Position numbers and translations under genes: made by a program
From: Siphonodentalium dalli
Lineage: Eukaryota > Mollusca > Scaphopoda > Gadilida > Siphonodentaliidae
DNA: 64,000 bases
NCBI GenBank assembly: GCA_032622095.1
Contig: CP136062.1
Span: 51,103,349-51,167,348, forward strand
Reading direction: 5' to 3'
Notes under the pieces: model-generated
What the model was told of the DNA's origin: nothing
Seen by the model: only the letters and a program-made list of their open reading frames with translations
Databases searched by the model: none
In this document: positions 10,797 to 20,268 of the stretch, piece after piece
Position numbering within the stretch: position 1 is the stretch's first letter
Layout: each line of letters opens with the position of its first letter

Positions 10797-11260
10797 TGAT
10801 CCCCAAATCCAGCTTCAACGACCATACTACTATGATGACCGAAGTTACTTTGGTGAAAATTTGCGGGGCCATGGTTGGACCAAAGCATAGAGCTTTCCAC
10901 TGATAACGACTCCTTGAAAATTGAATCTCAAGTATTTCCGGTGTGTGGTATGAATCGCCAGATACATGTACGCATCGTTCAAATCAGGGGAAAAAGCATG
11001 GTCGCCCTTGTGGACGGAACTGAGAACCATGGAAAGAGTGTTCATTTTGAAGTGCTTTTTCTTTATAAACTGATTCAGACTTCGAAGATTGAGAACGGGT
11101 CGTAAGGTCCCGTTTTTCTTGAGAACCAGACAGATGGTGCTGTAAAACCCACTCTGTACCTCGCCCAATGGAAACAATTTGATAGCATTTTTGGACAGAA
11201 GATGTTGAATTTCTTGTTGAATAAGAGGGATCTGTCATGTAGGAACTTGAGTTTCCCGCA
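10797..11260 (-). pseudogene. DIRS reverse transcriptase, N-terminal half
   Basis: Minus-strand frames give IPLIQQEIQHLLSKNAIKLF, GFYSTICLVLKKNGTLRPV, LNLRSLNQFIKKKHFKMNTL, DLNDAYMYLAIHTTHRKYLR and, after a frame change, FGPTMAPQIFTKV. These are the fingers/palm motifs of DIRS polymerases (GFYS..FLVPKK.G..RPVLDL, DL.DAY, PFGL..AP..FTK) in the correct order. Overlapping short ORFs here are frame fragments of this one gene. The protein is cut by the 5.5-kb insertion. Dominant identity: DIRS RT. Confidence 0.8.
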
Positions 11261-11299
11261 CACCCGAAAACTTTGGATGTGTGTGAAACTCTACATGTG

Positions 11300-13085
11300 T
11301 ACTTACATAGTCATTGCGTCGATCTTCCTCTGCCACGACCGCGCCACAGGAATAGTGTCGAGTCACAGTAGCAGACGCCGGTTGCTTCTTCGGTTCCGTG
11401 GGATAAGAAGCCTTACGCTTAAGTCCCTTCATGTGAGAATCTGGCGGAGGGGGAATCAAGTCCTCAACCTGCTTCTTCCGCTCCTTCCGCGCCTTCAACA
11501 AAGGTTCCAGACCCGGTCCAAACACACCCTCACCAGTGAGTGGCAAATTGGACAATTCATGTTTATGGTCGGAATTGAGTAGACCAGTATCATGCAGAGC
11601 TAAATATCGGCGAATAATGTGAAAGAATGCTCCTGACCGGCCAATTTGATCCATCCCGCGACAAGTCATTGCAAATATGTCCTTAACCCTTTACCCAACA
11701 GAACGGCCCTGTGCCAATGCATTCTCTTATATATGCGAGTCGACCATAGGTCGCCTCGCATATATAAGAGAATGCATTGGCTTAACACATTAAAAATTAT
11801 AAAATTGTTAAAGAATGTAAGAAAAAAAAATGGTAAAAAGTGTTAAAAAAAGATTTTTTTTAGGCCAATGCATTCTCTTATATATGCGAGGCGACCTATG
11901 GTCGACTCGCATATATAAGAGAATGCATTGGCACAGGGCATAACTGTAACTATCACAATGTGGTCAAGGAGCCGGTTCCAATGATATCCATATTTGTATG
12001 GTTCTATTGAGACAGACCGAAGATATTTTAGGCTGTTGAAGCTTTATTTGGCCGGTTTTGGCCGTTTTGTTGGGTAAAGGGTTAAGTAATTCCACACACT
12101 CAGTGGTATCATGGTCATGAGACAACTTAAACAACAACCGTCCCAGTGCTTGCTGAACATATAAGTTTACCACCACTCCAAGTCGTGCAGCCTGCTGGCC
12201 TTTGTAAACCAACTGTTCTGCTCGTTTAGCAGGCTGATAAACCAACGAAGTGTTGGCAGAAGAAAAGGCAGGCTTTTGCTTATAACCTCCATGCTTTTTG
12301 AACAAAAAGTTTCTGTCGTTTCATCAATCGGAAATTTATCAAAAGTTTCCTCTGAAAATGCACTTAAATTATATGGTGCCGACGAACGATACAAAGTCTC
12401 CAACACCGATCACTGAGACTCGTCGATGCATAAACCAACCTGTTTGTCATCTTTTGGCATAGAGCATCTTGCACCAAACAAATCTTGTAAAGATGTATGT
12501 TGAAAGTCACGATCCTGGTGATCTGCAGAGTGACTGTCAGTAACTAGCGGAACTTCAGAATTGCAATCTGAATCTGACAGAACTCCTGCATGACTCTAAG
12601 TCCAAAATATCAGGTACAATGTCTTCTGTGGACTTTGCTGAATTTTTGTCTCCAGTGGACTTGGACATAGAATATAAGTGTAAGTTTCTCGACGCACCAC
12701 GATTGTCGTCAGAATTCTCTAAAACATGGTCTCCAATGGACCGAGAATTCGCCTGTGCCGCTACATGTACATGTGTATGCTGGCCTTCAACGGGCAGAGA
12801 ATTCACATTTACGTCACGAACTGACGTGGAATTCCCACTAGCAGCTGCCGACGTAGAAGTGTTTGTACCTGCGATGGTCAACAACGCTTGCACGAAATCA
12901 GGAGACAGAAGATTGGAAAGTCAGTCAACCTTACCTTCCAATCCCCCCATTTTGTCAGTCCATTTCTCGTCGAGAATAGCATATTGGGAACGGCGTCTAC
13001 AACACTTTTTAGGCGGAGAAGGAGAATTAAGCAAAGACATATCCGTTGTATCCTCGTCCGAAGATTTTCTTCCCGAATCCGCCAT
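11300..13085 (-). pseudogene. DIRS ORF1 (gag-like), interrupted by a MITE
   Basis: A plausible ATG lies at 13085, opening MADSGRKSSDEDTTDMSLLN, with a stop soon after GKVD. Reading continues with frame changes through a Ser/Thr-rich segment (12893-12555), SLQDLFGARCSMPKDDK (about 12480), LYRSSAPYNLSAFSEETFDK (about 12400) and KPAFSSANTSLVYQPAKRAE (about 12270). After the MITE at 11683-12085 it resumes with MDQIGRSGAFFHIIRRYLAL and VFGPGLEPLLKARKERKKQV. The interrupted helical block and basic tail fit a DIRS structural protein. It precedes RT as in DIRS elements. I place it by position and composition, not by a clear motif. Confidence 0.65.
11683..12085 (+). mobile_element. TTAA-A MITE inside DIRS ORF1
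   Basis: Starts TTAACCCTTTACCCAACAGA and ends TTGTTGGGTAAAGGGTTAA, with TTAA on both sides: piggyBac-type target duplication and CCCTTT terminus. The interior has two copies of the hairpin module (CCAATGCATTCTCTTATATA...TCGAC...GCATTGG) either side of an A/T-rich spacer, then a segment with CCATATTTGTATGG and GAGACAGACCGAAGATATTT. It contains no transposase. Confidence 0.9.
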
Positions 13086-13268
13086 AACTCAACAATAAAA
13101 AAGTTGAAAGAATAGAGCTACAGAAAAAAACCGGCGTGTTGAAAAACGCCAAATCCGAGAAAGTGAGGAGTTAAGGTCACGGTGGACCACGTGACACAGC
13201 CCAGCTGTGGTGGTCTGTGCAAATCATGTGAACTTTTTTAGTTCACCTGCGGTTTAGAGCATGGCGAG

Positions 13269-13279
13269 TTATTTATAGC
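13269..13279 (-). promoter_or_regulatory. Candidate TATA box of the DIRS element
   Basis: On the minus strand CTATAAATAAC lies about 185 bases upstream of the ORF1 ATG at 13085, close to the inferred element end. It fits an internal promoter in the terminal repeat, but no initiator was confirmed. Confidence 0.4.
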
Positions 13280-13329
13280 CATCCGGGAATTCCCTATGTC
13301 TGTAATACTAATAAGTCATTTACAAAATA

Positions 13330-13455
13330 AAACCTCACAACCAGTATCCTAAAACCACTAACTTAGTGTCTCATACCATCAAGCGGGTGTCATAACCCAC
13401 TCACTGAGTGTTTATATAATAATATGAAACCACACACCGAGTGTCACAAATGACC
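13330..13455 (+). repeat. Degenerate ~20-bp minisatellite, segment 2
   Basis: The same units resume right after the DIRS element (CTCATACCATCAAGCGGGTG, CACACACCGAGTGTCACAAA), showing that the retroelement inserted into an existing array. Confidence 0.7.
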
Positions 13456-13461
13456 CACGTA

Positions 13462-14608
13462 ATTCAAGTTTCAAGTTTTTATTCAGCAATACCATTTATT
13501 ACCAAAAAGAAAACAAAAAGACCAATTGTTACATGTATATGTTTGTTTGTTGAAGAAAAAAAAGTGTTTTTCCTTGAATTGATGGTATTGAGGAGTAGTT
13601 ATCTCATTCCATGCATGCTTTTATGAATTCACATACCAACTTCGTATCTTTTGCATTATTAGGGTTTAAAATTCTTTTAATAGTTTGACCTGCATCTGTT
13701 GATACTGCAGAAAAATCAAATCTGGTTAATCCTTTACCCAACAGAACAGCCCTGTGCCAATGCATCCTCTTATATATGCGAGTCGACCATAGGTCGCCTC
13801 GCATATATAAGAGAATGCATTGGCTTAACACATTAAAAATTATAAAATTGTTAAAGAATGTAAGACAAAATGGTTAAAAGTGTTAAAAAAAGATTTTTTT
13901 TAGGCCAATGCATTCTCTTATATATGCGAGGCGACCTATGGTCGACTCGCATATATAAGAGAATGCATTGGCACAGGGCATAACTGTAACTATCAATGTG
14001 GTCAAGGAGCCGGTTCCAATGATATCCATATTTGTATGGTTCTATTGAGACAGACCGAAGATATTTTAGGCTGTTGAAGCTTTATTTGGCCGGTTTTGGC
14101 CGGTTTGTTGGGTAAAGGGTTAATCCCAGCTTATTCAAAAGGGATGTTCAGTGTGTTTCTGACAAAATAATAAGAAATACCCTTCATCTTCTTCATGTTG
14201 CAAAATGAGCATTTCATATCTTTCCTATCAGGTTTTGTTCTTTTCATGCATTCAGTTTCTATGGCCAGTCTATGAGCACTCAGCCTCAATGATGTGAGGA
14301 ATTTTGTGAGATTTTTGGGTATTCTGAATTTGAGATAACTTTGTAAATTAATACTCTGATAAATGTTACTGTATAACAAAAGTTTATTACCTTCTACCTT
14401 TTGTGCAAGATGACTTATTAACTTCTTTTTTATGGAATTGATAAATTTTTTCCTCTATACCATTCATGCTCAAAGATGCAAGATCTATATTGAAACGGGT
14501 GGTGATTTTGTTCAGAGCTTGTTGCCAAGATTTATGCCCATCTTCAAACAACTCTTTATCCAACTCATACACTTCTTTTAATAATGAGAAGTTTGATGGA
14601 ATTATAAT
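13462..14608 (-). mobile_element. LINE (non-LTR retrotransposon) 3' fragment
   Basis: Minus-strand frames (14608-14387, 14379-14131, 13725-13620) give NFSLLKEVYELDKELFEDGH, LTSLRLSAHRLAIETECMKR, KCSFCNM and, after a MITE, RFDFSAVSTDAGQTIKRIL. The RLS-H-L-IE-GR..K..R-x-C-x-x-C arrangement is the C-terminal zinc-binding segment of jockey/L2-like LINE polymerases. The 3' end has an ACTTGAAACTTGAA tail, usual for such elements. It is 5'-truncated, frameshifted, and inserted in the minisatellite with opposite polarity to the array. Confidence 0.65.
13726..14123 (+). mobile_element. TTAA-A MITE inside the LINE fragment
   Basis: TTAATCCTTTACCCAACAGA start (one base variant of the terminus) and TTGTTGGGTAAAGGGTTAA end, TTAA duplicated. 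Organised as at 11683-12085, with two hairpin modules. It separates the LINE's last coding block from the rest. Confidence 0.9.
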
Positions 14609-15247
14609 GTTCCAAGCCACCCAACGAGTATCCCAAGCAACCACCGAGTACATGTAACCTAATGGGTTTCCTAATCCAACCAGTGAGTGTTCAATACCAT
14701 CCAGTAAGTACAGTAATGCCCTAAGTAATCGACCTCTTAACCAAAGCAGAATTATGGGTAACTTTTCAGAATTTAGTCGGAAATATGGCTTGTTGCCATT
14801 CATCGGAAAGCTCTCACCGACTGCATTACTGTATGTGTCACAATTTACCAAGGTAATGTTATTTGGGTTACACATGTAGTGTTCTGAACCATCCAATGGG
14901 TGTCGCAAACAGCCCACTGAGTGTCCCAAAGCACACAACGAGTGTCCAAATCGTCCAGTGTGCCAAGCCACCCAAATGACTGTTCAAATTCACCCAACCG
15001 TGTCCCACACTGTCCAACGAGTGCTCCAAACCACTCACATAGTCCTCAATCCACACAATGAGTGTTCCATACCATCCAATGAGTAACCCTAACCACCCAA
15101 TCAGTGTTCCAGGTCCTATACCGCCCTAAGTGTGTCCCAAGCCTCCATTCGAGTGACCCAAATGATCCAAGTAGTGTAGCAAACCACCCAGCAAGTGTCA
15201 CAAGCTAGACAATGAGTGTACTAAACCACCAAGTCTGGAGTAAACTA
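14609..15247 (+). repeat. Degenerate ~20-bp minisatellite, segment 3
   Basis: Units such as GTGTCCCAAAGCACACAACG and GAGTGTTCCATACCATCCAA. It contains a TA-FB MITE at 14711-14831. Confidence 0.75.
14711..14831 (+). mobile_element. TA-FB MITE, internally deleted
   Basis: Complete left arm from CAGTAATGCCCTAAGTAATC but only the last 15 or so bases of the right arm (TGCATTACTG), flanked by TA on both sides. Retaining both extreme ends suggests an internal deletion derivative. Confidence 0.8.
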
Positions 15248-15452
15248 CAGTAATGTCCTAAGTAATCGACTCCATAACCACAGCATAATTATGGGTAACT
15301 TTTCAGGATTTAGTCGGAAATATGGCTTGTTGCCATTCATCGGAAAGCGAGAGCTTTCCGATGAATGGCAACAAGCCATATTTCCGACTAAATTCTGAAA
15401 AGTTACCCATAATTCTGCTGTGGTTATGGAGTCGATTACATAGGGCAATACT
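15248..15452. mobile_element. TA-FB MITE
   Basis: CAGTAATGTCCTAAGTAATC start after TA, near-perfect foldback, right end GGGCAATACTG (mutated), inside the minisatellite. Confidence 0.85.
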
Positions 15453-15529
15453 GGTCTTACCCACATATAAAAAATAGTCAGTATCAGTATGAATCTGAGT
15501 GTATGTTTACAAAGACTGTAAACAACCTA

Positions 15530-16005
15530 GCTAGCGTCACAAACCAGACGAGTGCTCCAAACCACTCAGGTAGTCCTCAGTCCACACAATGAGTGTTCCA
15601 TACCATCCAATGAGTAACCCAAACCACCCAATCAGTGTCCCAGTTCCTATGCCGCCCTAAGCGTGTCCCAAGTCCTATGCTGCCCTAAGCATGTCCCAAG
15701 CCTCCATTCGAGCTACCCAATGAGTGTACTAAACCACCAAGCTAGCGTCACAAACCAGATGAGTGTCTCAAACCACCCATGTGGTGTCCCAAACCATCCT
15801 ATCAGTGTCTCAAACCACACAAGTGTTTCGTTCCTCGGGAGTTCCTGAGATGTCCGCCCAACTAGTGTCTGAAACCATTTTTTGATTGTCTAAATCCATC
15901 TATTGAGTGTTGAAACCACACCAGTGTACAAAGCTATCCATCGAGTATCCCAAATGATCAACCGAGTGTTCCAAATGATCAAATGAGTTCCCTAAAACAT
16001 CCAAT
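15530..16005 (+). repeat. Degenerate ~20-bp minisatellite, segment 4
   Basis: Units on the plus strand, including a local duplication: a block with AACCACTCAGGTAGTCCTCA, GAGTGTTCCATACCATCCAA and TAACCCAAACCACCCAATCA resembles 15020-15120. Confidence 0.75.
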
Positions 16006-16330
16006 GAGTGTCCCGTGGTTTGGTAAACTCACTCGGATGGTTTCAGAAGACTCATTGGATGGTTTGGAGCACTAAATATTAGGTTTGAGTCTGTAATAAG
16101 TGTGTGGTTTTGGGACACCCATTCAATGGTTTGTGATCCTAGTTGGATCGCTGGGACACAATTCGGTGGTTTCGGATACTTGTTCAATACATTAAGACAC
16201 CAGTTGTATGCTTTGGAAATCAGGACACCAGCTGTTTGGCATAGGACACTCTATGTATGATTTGTTACATCCGTTTGATGGATAGATTGGGCTCTCATTG
16301 GTTTGGGACTCTGTTGAAATCCTGGTATTT
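16006..16330 (-). repeat. ~20-bp minisatellite, reversed segment
   Basis: From about 16010 the same unit appears as its complement (GTGGTTTGG, CATTGGATGGTTTGGAGCAC, TTGGGACACCCATTCAATGG). The array therefore converges on itself, and the reversed portion reaches the right inverted end. Confidence 0.75.
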
Positions 16331-16729
16331 CATTTGAGAATAGTTTTTGTATAAATGAACACGACCTGATGACATTTAGCAAAAAGTGCAATTTTTTTTA
16401 AATTTTGGTCACTATTTTGGATAGCTTCATTTCTACTCAAATCAGCATGGTGGTCCATATCTGACATCTACTTATCATCGGCACGGTGGTCCATATCTGA
16501 CATTTACTTAGTACTAAGTAGACTTGTGTGTTCTATTCTGGACATTAAAATATAGATTGATAATTTGTTTAGCAATCTAGTACATCTACTTCGAACTTCG
16601 ATTGACCTACGAGATAACTACTCATCAATGAGTATTTAGTCTAGAGAGGGGTAATTCAGCTCTATTTACAAGTTTAGTCATAATTATTTCATGTAGGTAT
16701 ATTTTGGTATAAGCAGGTATAAGTAGTTT

Positions 16730-16990
16730 TTGGGTGTCAAATCTGATGTGGCATTTTTAACTATCGGAGACGAAAAAGATTCAGTCGAAAGCCTTGAATT
16801 CATCAGTAACTATAGACTAGAATAGTTAATGAAGTTTCAGCCTAGCTTTATATATAATTACTTCTCCCACTCTACAGTCAACGCATTCAGCTCTCCGCCC
16901 TCGCAGTCTCAGGCAAACTGTTCAATTGAATATCAATACGCTACAATGGGCACACTCATAGTGGATTTTATCACCACAAAATGAGAAACT
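16730..16990 (+). promoter_or_regulatory. TATA/leader/short-ORF cassette, copy 1
   Basis: Upstream block (TTTTTAACTATCGGAGACGA...GATTCAGTCG...GAATTCATCA...AGAATAGTTAATGA), TATA box TTTATATATAATTA at 16847, CACTCTACAGTC about 30 bases on, and ATG at 16946 (CAATACGCTACAATGGGCAC). The ORF is 12 residues (MGTLIVDFITTK), stopping at 16984. Copies 2 and 3 share all parts. It looks like an RNA polymerase II promoter and first-exon start, but no downstream gene is recognisable. Confidence 0.45.
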
Positions 16991-17309
16991 GATTCTCAAG
17001 TTTAATAGTTTTGCAAAGAAAACATGGGTTTTATCTTCACAAAATGAGAAATTGTTTTCTCAAGTTTAACAGTTTATGAACAAAACAGAAAATTTTGTAA
17101 TTTGTTCTTCGGTGTCTGCATTGTAATTTTAAGTTATTGTTTTCTGATTACTTTGAAATTTTGTATGTAGACGATTAACTTGAAAAGTTAGTTTGAAGTT
17201 TGGTCTGGTCCAATAATTTCTTACAGTGTTATGTCCCTTTTCATCTTAGAATTTACTGATTATTCAAGTTTCTATAATTTTATGGTTTTCGCTATAGTAG
17301 TTTTATCGT

Positions 17310-17575
17310 GTCGAATTGGATGGGGTATTTTTAACTATCCGAGACAATACAGATTCAGTCGGGAGCCCTGAATTCATTATGAACAATAGAGTAGAATAGT
17401 TAATGATGTTTCGGCCTCGCTTTATATATAATACTTAATTATACTGCCACTCTACAGTTGAAGCAGAAGACCCATTCAGCTAGCCATCTTCACGGCGAAG
17501 GCAGACTATTCAATTGAATTTTAATACGCTACAATGGGCATACTCGTAATGGAATTTATCATCACAAAATGATAA
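17310..17575 (+). promoter_or_regulatory. TATA/leader/short-ORF cassette, copy 2
   Basis: Same block order: TTTTTAACTATCCGAGACAA, GATTCAGTCGGGAGCC, GTAGAATAGTTAATGATGTT, TATA at 17421, CACTCTACAGTTG, then ATG at 17534 and a 12-residue ORF (MGILVMEFIITK) with a stop at 17570-17572. The stop is at the same codon as in copy 1. Confidence 0.45.
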
Positions 17576-17820
17576 ATTTTTCAATGAGTTTAATAGTTTG
17601 ATCATTTCTGAGAGAGTTATGCCCCTTTTCAACTTAAATTTACTTATTATTTATTTGTCTATTAATAACTTTATGGTTCTAGTTATAGCAGTTTTATGAT
17701 GTCAAATCTGGTCTAATAATTTCCGACAGAGTTAATCCCCTTTTCATCTTAGAATTTCTGATTATTCAGGTGTCTACCGGTATAAGTCTATAATTTATGG
17801 TTTTAGTTATACATGGTGCA

Positions 17821-18411
17821 CAGGGTCCGCGCTGCCACTTGCCAAATTTGCCAATGGCAAAAATAATTGACATTTGGCAAAAAATATATCATTTGGCAAG
17901 TCACTTTTTAAATGCTCAATATTAAAAGTTGAAAATTATCGGTCAATCAATACCGTTCATTTTAGGAAACTATTACAATATAATTATATTGGTGGTGTTT
18001 TATATGGTTTCGGAAAAGTTAACAATAAGATGCAGTTAATCTGGTAACATTATTATCAATGGGTGGATGGATTACCAATATTTAGTGTGATGAAGGTGTT
18101 TACATAGCTAATCCTCTTGTGAAGTTCTGATGAAGCAACTCGTCTACCATTTTATTGTTTGATGATTGGTTTATTGTTGTATGATAAACCACAATAGAGT
18201 TGCATGCGAGCATAATTATTAACTAACTGCTTTCCTATCGATAGCAAACGTCGTTCAAATCGTAAGTCTCGAAACATAAAACTCAATCAAGGTTGCAGAA
18301 AATGATACTATTAGGGATAACATTTGGCAAATTCTAATTGAATTTGGCAAAAAATATTTTCATTTGGCAAATTATTTGGCAAAAGCAAATTTCGGTCCAG
18401 CATGGACCCTG
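17821..18411. mobile_element. hAT-type non-autonomous element with exact 8-bp duplication
   Basis: Ends CAGGGTCCGCGCTG and CAGCATGGACCCTG are inverted. ATGGTGCA lies immediately outside both ends (17813-17820 and 18412-18419), the 8-bp duplication typical of hAT. Next to each end are several copies of CATTTGGCAA / TTTGGCAAAA, likely subterminal transposase-binding repeats. No transposase frame is present in its 591 bp. Confidence 0.85.
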
Positions 18412-18620
18412 ATGGTGCAGTATAGTTTCTAACTATTGGGTATAAGTCTATAATTTATGGTTTTAGTTATACATGGTGCAGTATAGTTTCCTAACTATTG
18501 GGTATAAGTCTATAATTTATGGTTTTAGTTATACATGGTGCAGTATAGTTTCTAACTATTGGGTATAAGTCTATAATTTATGGTTTTAGTTATACATGGT
18601 GCAGTATAGTTTCCTAACTA
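18412..18620 (+). repeat. ~61-bp tandem repeat, 3.5 copies
   Basis: Unit begins ATGGTGCAGTATAGTTTC and continues AACTATTGGGTATAAGTC, TATAATTTATGG and TTTTAGTTATAC. Steps are 60-61 bases and copies are nearly identical, so recent. Part of the unit also lies left of the hAT element (17783-17820), so the hAT copy inserted into this array. Confidence 0.85.
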
Positions 18621-18817
18621 TTGGGGATGATATAGATTCAGTTGGGAGCCTCGAATTCATCGTGAACAATAGAGTAGAATAGTTAATGATGTTTCGGCCT
18701 CGCTTTATATATAATACTTACTGCCACTCTACAGTCGTAGCAGCAGACCCATTCAGCCCTCTACCCGCACGGCGGCAGGCGAACTACCGGTATTCAATTG
18801 AATATCAATATGCTACA
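18608..18817 (+). promoter_or_regulatory. TATA/leader cassette, copy 3
   Basis: Same promoter block as copies 1 and 2, TATA at 18704, CACTCTACAGTCG and a leader of about 90 bases to the ATG at 18818. TATA-to-ATG spacing is 99, 113 and 114 bases in the three copies. Confidence 0.45.
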
Positions 18818-18976
18818 ATGGGCACGCTAGTAATGGATTTATCTCCACAAACTGCTGCGTTCAATCAAGGACGGCTATACAGATTCTTGATAGGAGGCGG
18901 GATCGGGTCTCCGCGAGTATCCTTGGTTGCACCAGTAACTGAATATTATAGTAACTCTAAGCGACCAACTCGATGA
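18818..18976 (+). CDS. Possible short ORF or first exon following cassette 3
   Basis: The ATG is the one conserved in all three cassettes. Here the frame is not closed after 12 codons but runs 52 residues, opening MGTLVMDLSPQTAAFNQGRL and continuing with a Gly-rich stretch. I recognise no domain and no signal peptide. A possible but weak splice donor (GA|GTATCC) lies near 18915. The longer frame from 18686 begins upstream of the TATA box, so I prefer the start at 18818. It may equally be a chance frame in a mobile repeat. Confidence 0.3.
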   Translation: MGTLVMDLSPQTAAFNQGRLYRFLIGGGIGSPRVSLVAPVTEYYSNSKRPTR

Positions 18977-19204
18977 GTTACATGATACACATCCTAGATA
19001 ATTCCCAGTTGATTTTTCCATGCTATTTAACGAATATATGAACACCGAATCGTATTGAACTAATTTCATGGTATCAAAATGAGAGTTTCCCCCCGGCTCA
19101 ATCCTAGCAGAAAATAAGCCAAAAATGCTATCTCTTTAGCCAAGTATCGGATTTCTATCATGACTGAACATTCTCGGAAGGGCTTTGTATGGGTTCAGGA
19201 CCAC

Positions 19205-19607
19205 TTAACCCTTTACCCAACAGAAGGGCCCTGTGCCAATGCATTCTCTTATATATGCGAGTCGACCATAGGTCGCCTCGCATATATAAGAGAATGCATT
19301 GGCTTAACACATTAAAAATTATAAAATTGTTAAAGAATGTAAGAAAAAATGGTAAAAAGTGTTAAATTTTTTTTATTTTTTTTAGGCCAATGCATTCTCT
19401 TATATATGCGAGGCGACCTATGGTAGACTCGCATATATAAGAGAATGCATTGGCACAGGGCATAACTGTAACTATCACAATTTGGTCAAGGAGCCGGTTC
19501 CAATGATATCCATATTTGTATGGTTTTATTGAGACAGACCGAAGATATTTTAGGCTGTTGAAGCTTTATTTGGCCGGTTTTGGACGGTTTGTTGGGTAAA
19601 GGGTTAA
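19205..19607 (+). mobile_element. TTAA-A MITE
   Basis: TTAACCCTTTACCCAACAGA to TTGTTGGGTAAAGGGTTAA, both TTAA present. Two hairpin modules, the second with one arm base changed (GGTAGAC), and a T-rich spacer. Confidence 0.9.
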
Positions 19608-19889
19608 CAAAACAAAACTGGAGCTTAATTCCTGAAAATTGACATTAATTTAACAGACCTCTGATATATGCATGTTTGATATCATCATGCTTGGGAAAGG
19701 CTGCCCTCTATGTTCATATATGCAAAGCTTCCATTTGACATAATCCAAAGACATACAACTGAATAGTAACTGGATGGAACTTGGTCCAAAACAGCATCAA
19801 CCCAACTGATATCCCAAGCTGTTGTGGTCTGAGAAGACTTGGATTATAATCTGAGTAGAAGGTGAAGGGATAACACGTTGAGATATCAA

Positions 19890-20268
19890 CAACCTGCTCA
19901 AACCTGAGTTTAGTGTGCCTGTTAATTGCAGAATGAGGTCCCCAGAGGGTGAATTTAGTGACGCTGTCCCACTTAGCAGGCTAGCATCAACAAATTAACC
20001 ATCTGGGGACCTCATTCTGCATGGCATCACCTGCTATGGGAGACATAGACTCGGATTGAAGTTAACAAATGATGAATATTGTGATGTACACCCATTGGGA
20101 AACTCGATTATGCAATGTGTCGTCCGCCAATTTGGGGATATAGAGAAACTAAACTAAAAATGAAATAGAATCTATGTGAAGAATGTTCTATAGAAATTTG
20201 ATAATAAAGAAACTTTCCAGAGAAGATGAGGCCTAAGCAGAATGAGGTCCCCAGAGGGTGAATTTGTA
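19890..20268. mobile_element. GAGG-FB foldback element
   Basis: Arms CAGAATGAGGTCCCCAGAGG near 19931 and 20239 and complement near 20010. Spacer with GGAGACATAGACTCGGATTG and GATGTACACCCATTGGGAA, matching 53990-54190 and, reversed, 38470-38660 and 42430-42640. Confidence 0.7.

Larger units (their letters stand above)
4773..13290 (-). mobile_element. DIRS-type retrotransposon, decayed and interrupted
   Basis: In minus-strand order it holds a TATA-containing 5' region, a gag-like ORF1 (13085 to about 11300), the N-terminal half of a reverse transcriptase (about 11260-10800) and, beyond a 5.5-kb insertion, the RT C-terminal half (5283-4773). RT similarity is of DIRS/Ngaro type rather than LINE or copia. 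The RNase H C-terminus and any tyrosine recombinase or methyltransferase are missing, so the 3' side is truncated at 4773. It lies inside the minisatellite. A piggyBac-like MITE interrupts ORF1. Confidence 0.75.
3835..16570. mobile_element. Outer TIR-sat element: inverted ends around a minisatellite, heavily invaded
   Basis: About 150 bases near 3845-4000 (TCTGGAATCGAGCACACAAG, then AGATGTAAGATATGGACCA, then TTTTGGACCAAAAGTAG-like sequence) return as a diverged reverse complement near 16395-16560 (TGGTCCATATCTGACATCTA, AGACTTGTGTGTTCTATTCT). Between them, once younger insertions are set aside, almost everything is a degenerate 20-21 bp minisatellite. This is the same architecture as 43975-46655. 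Exact ends, target duplication and superfamily are unresolved. Confidence 0.55.

Noticed and set aside
12619-13098. 159-residue plus-strand ORF
   Set aside because: Antisense shadow of the DIRS ORF1, which has the start codon, order and neighbours of a real gene.
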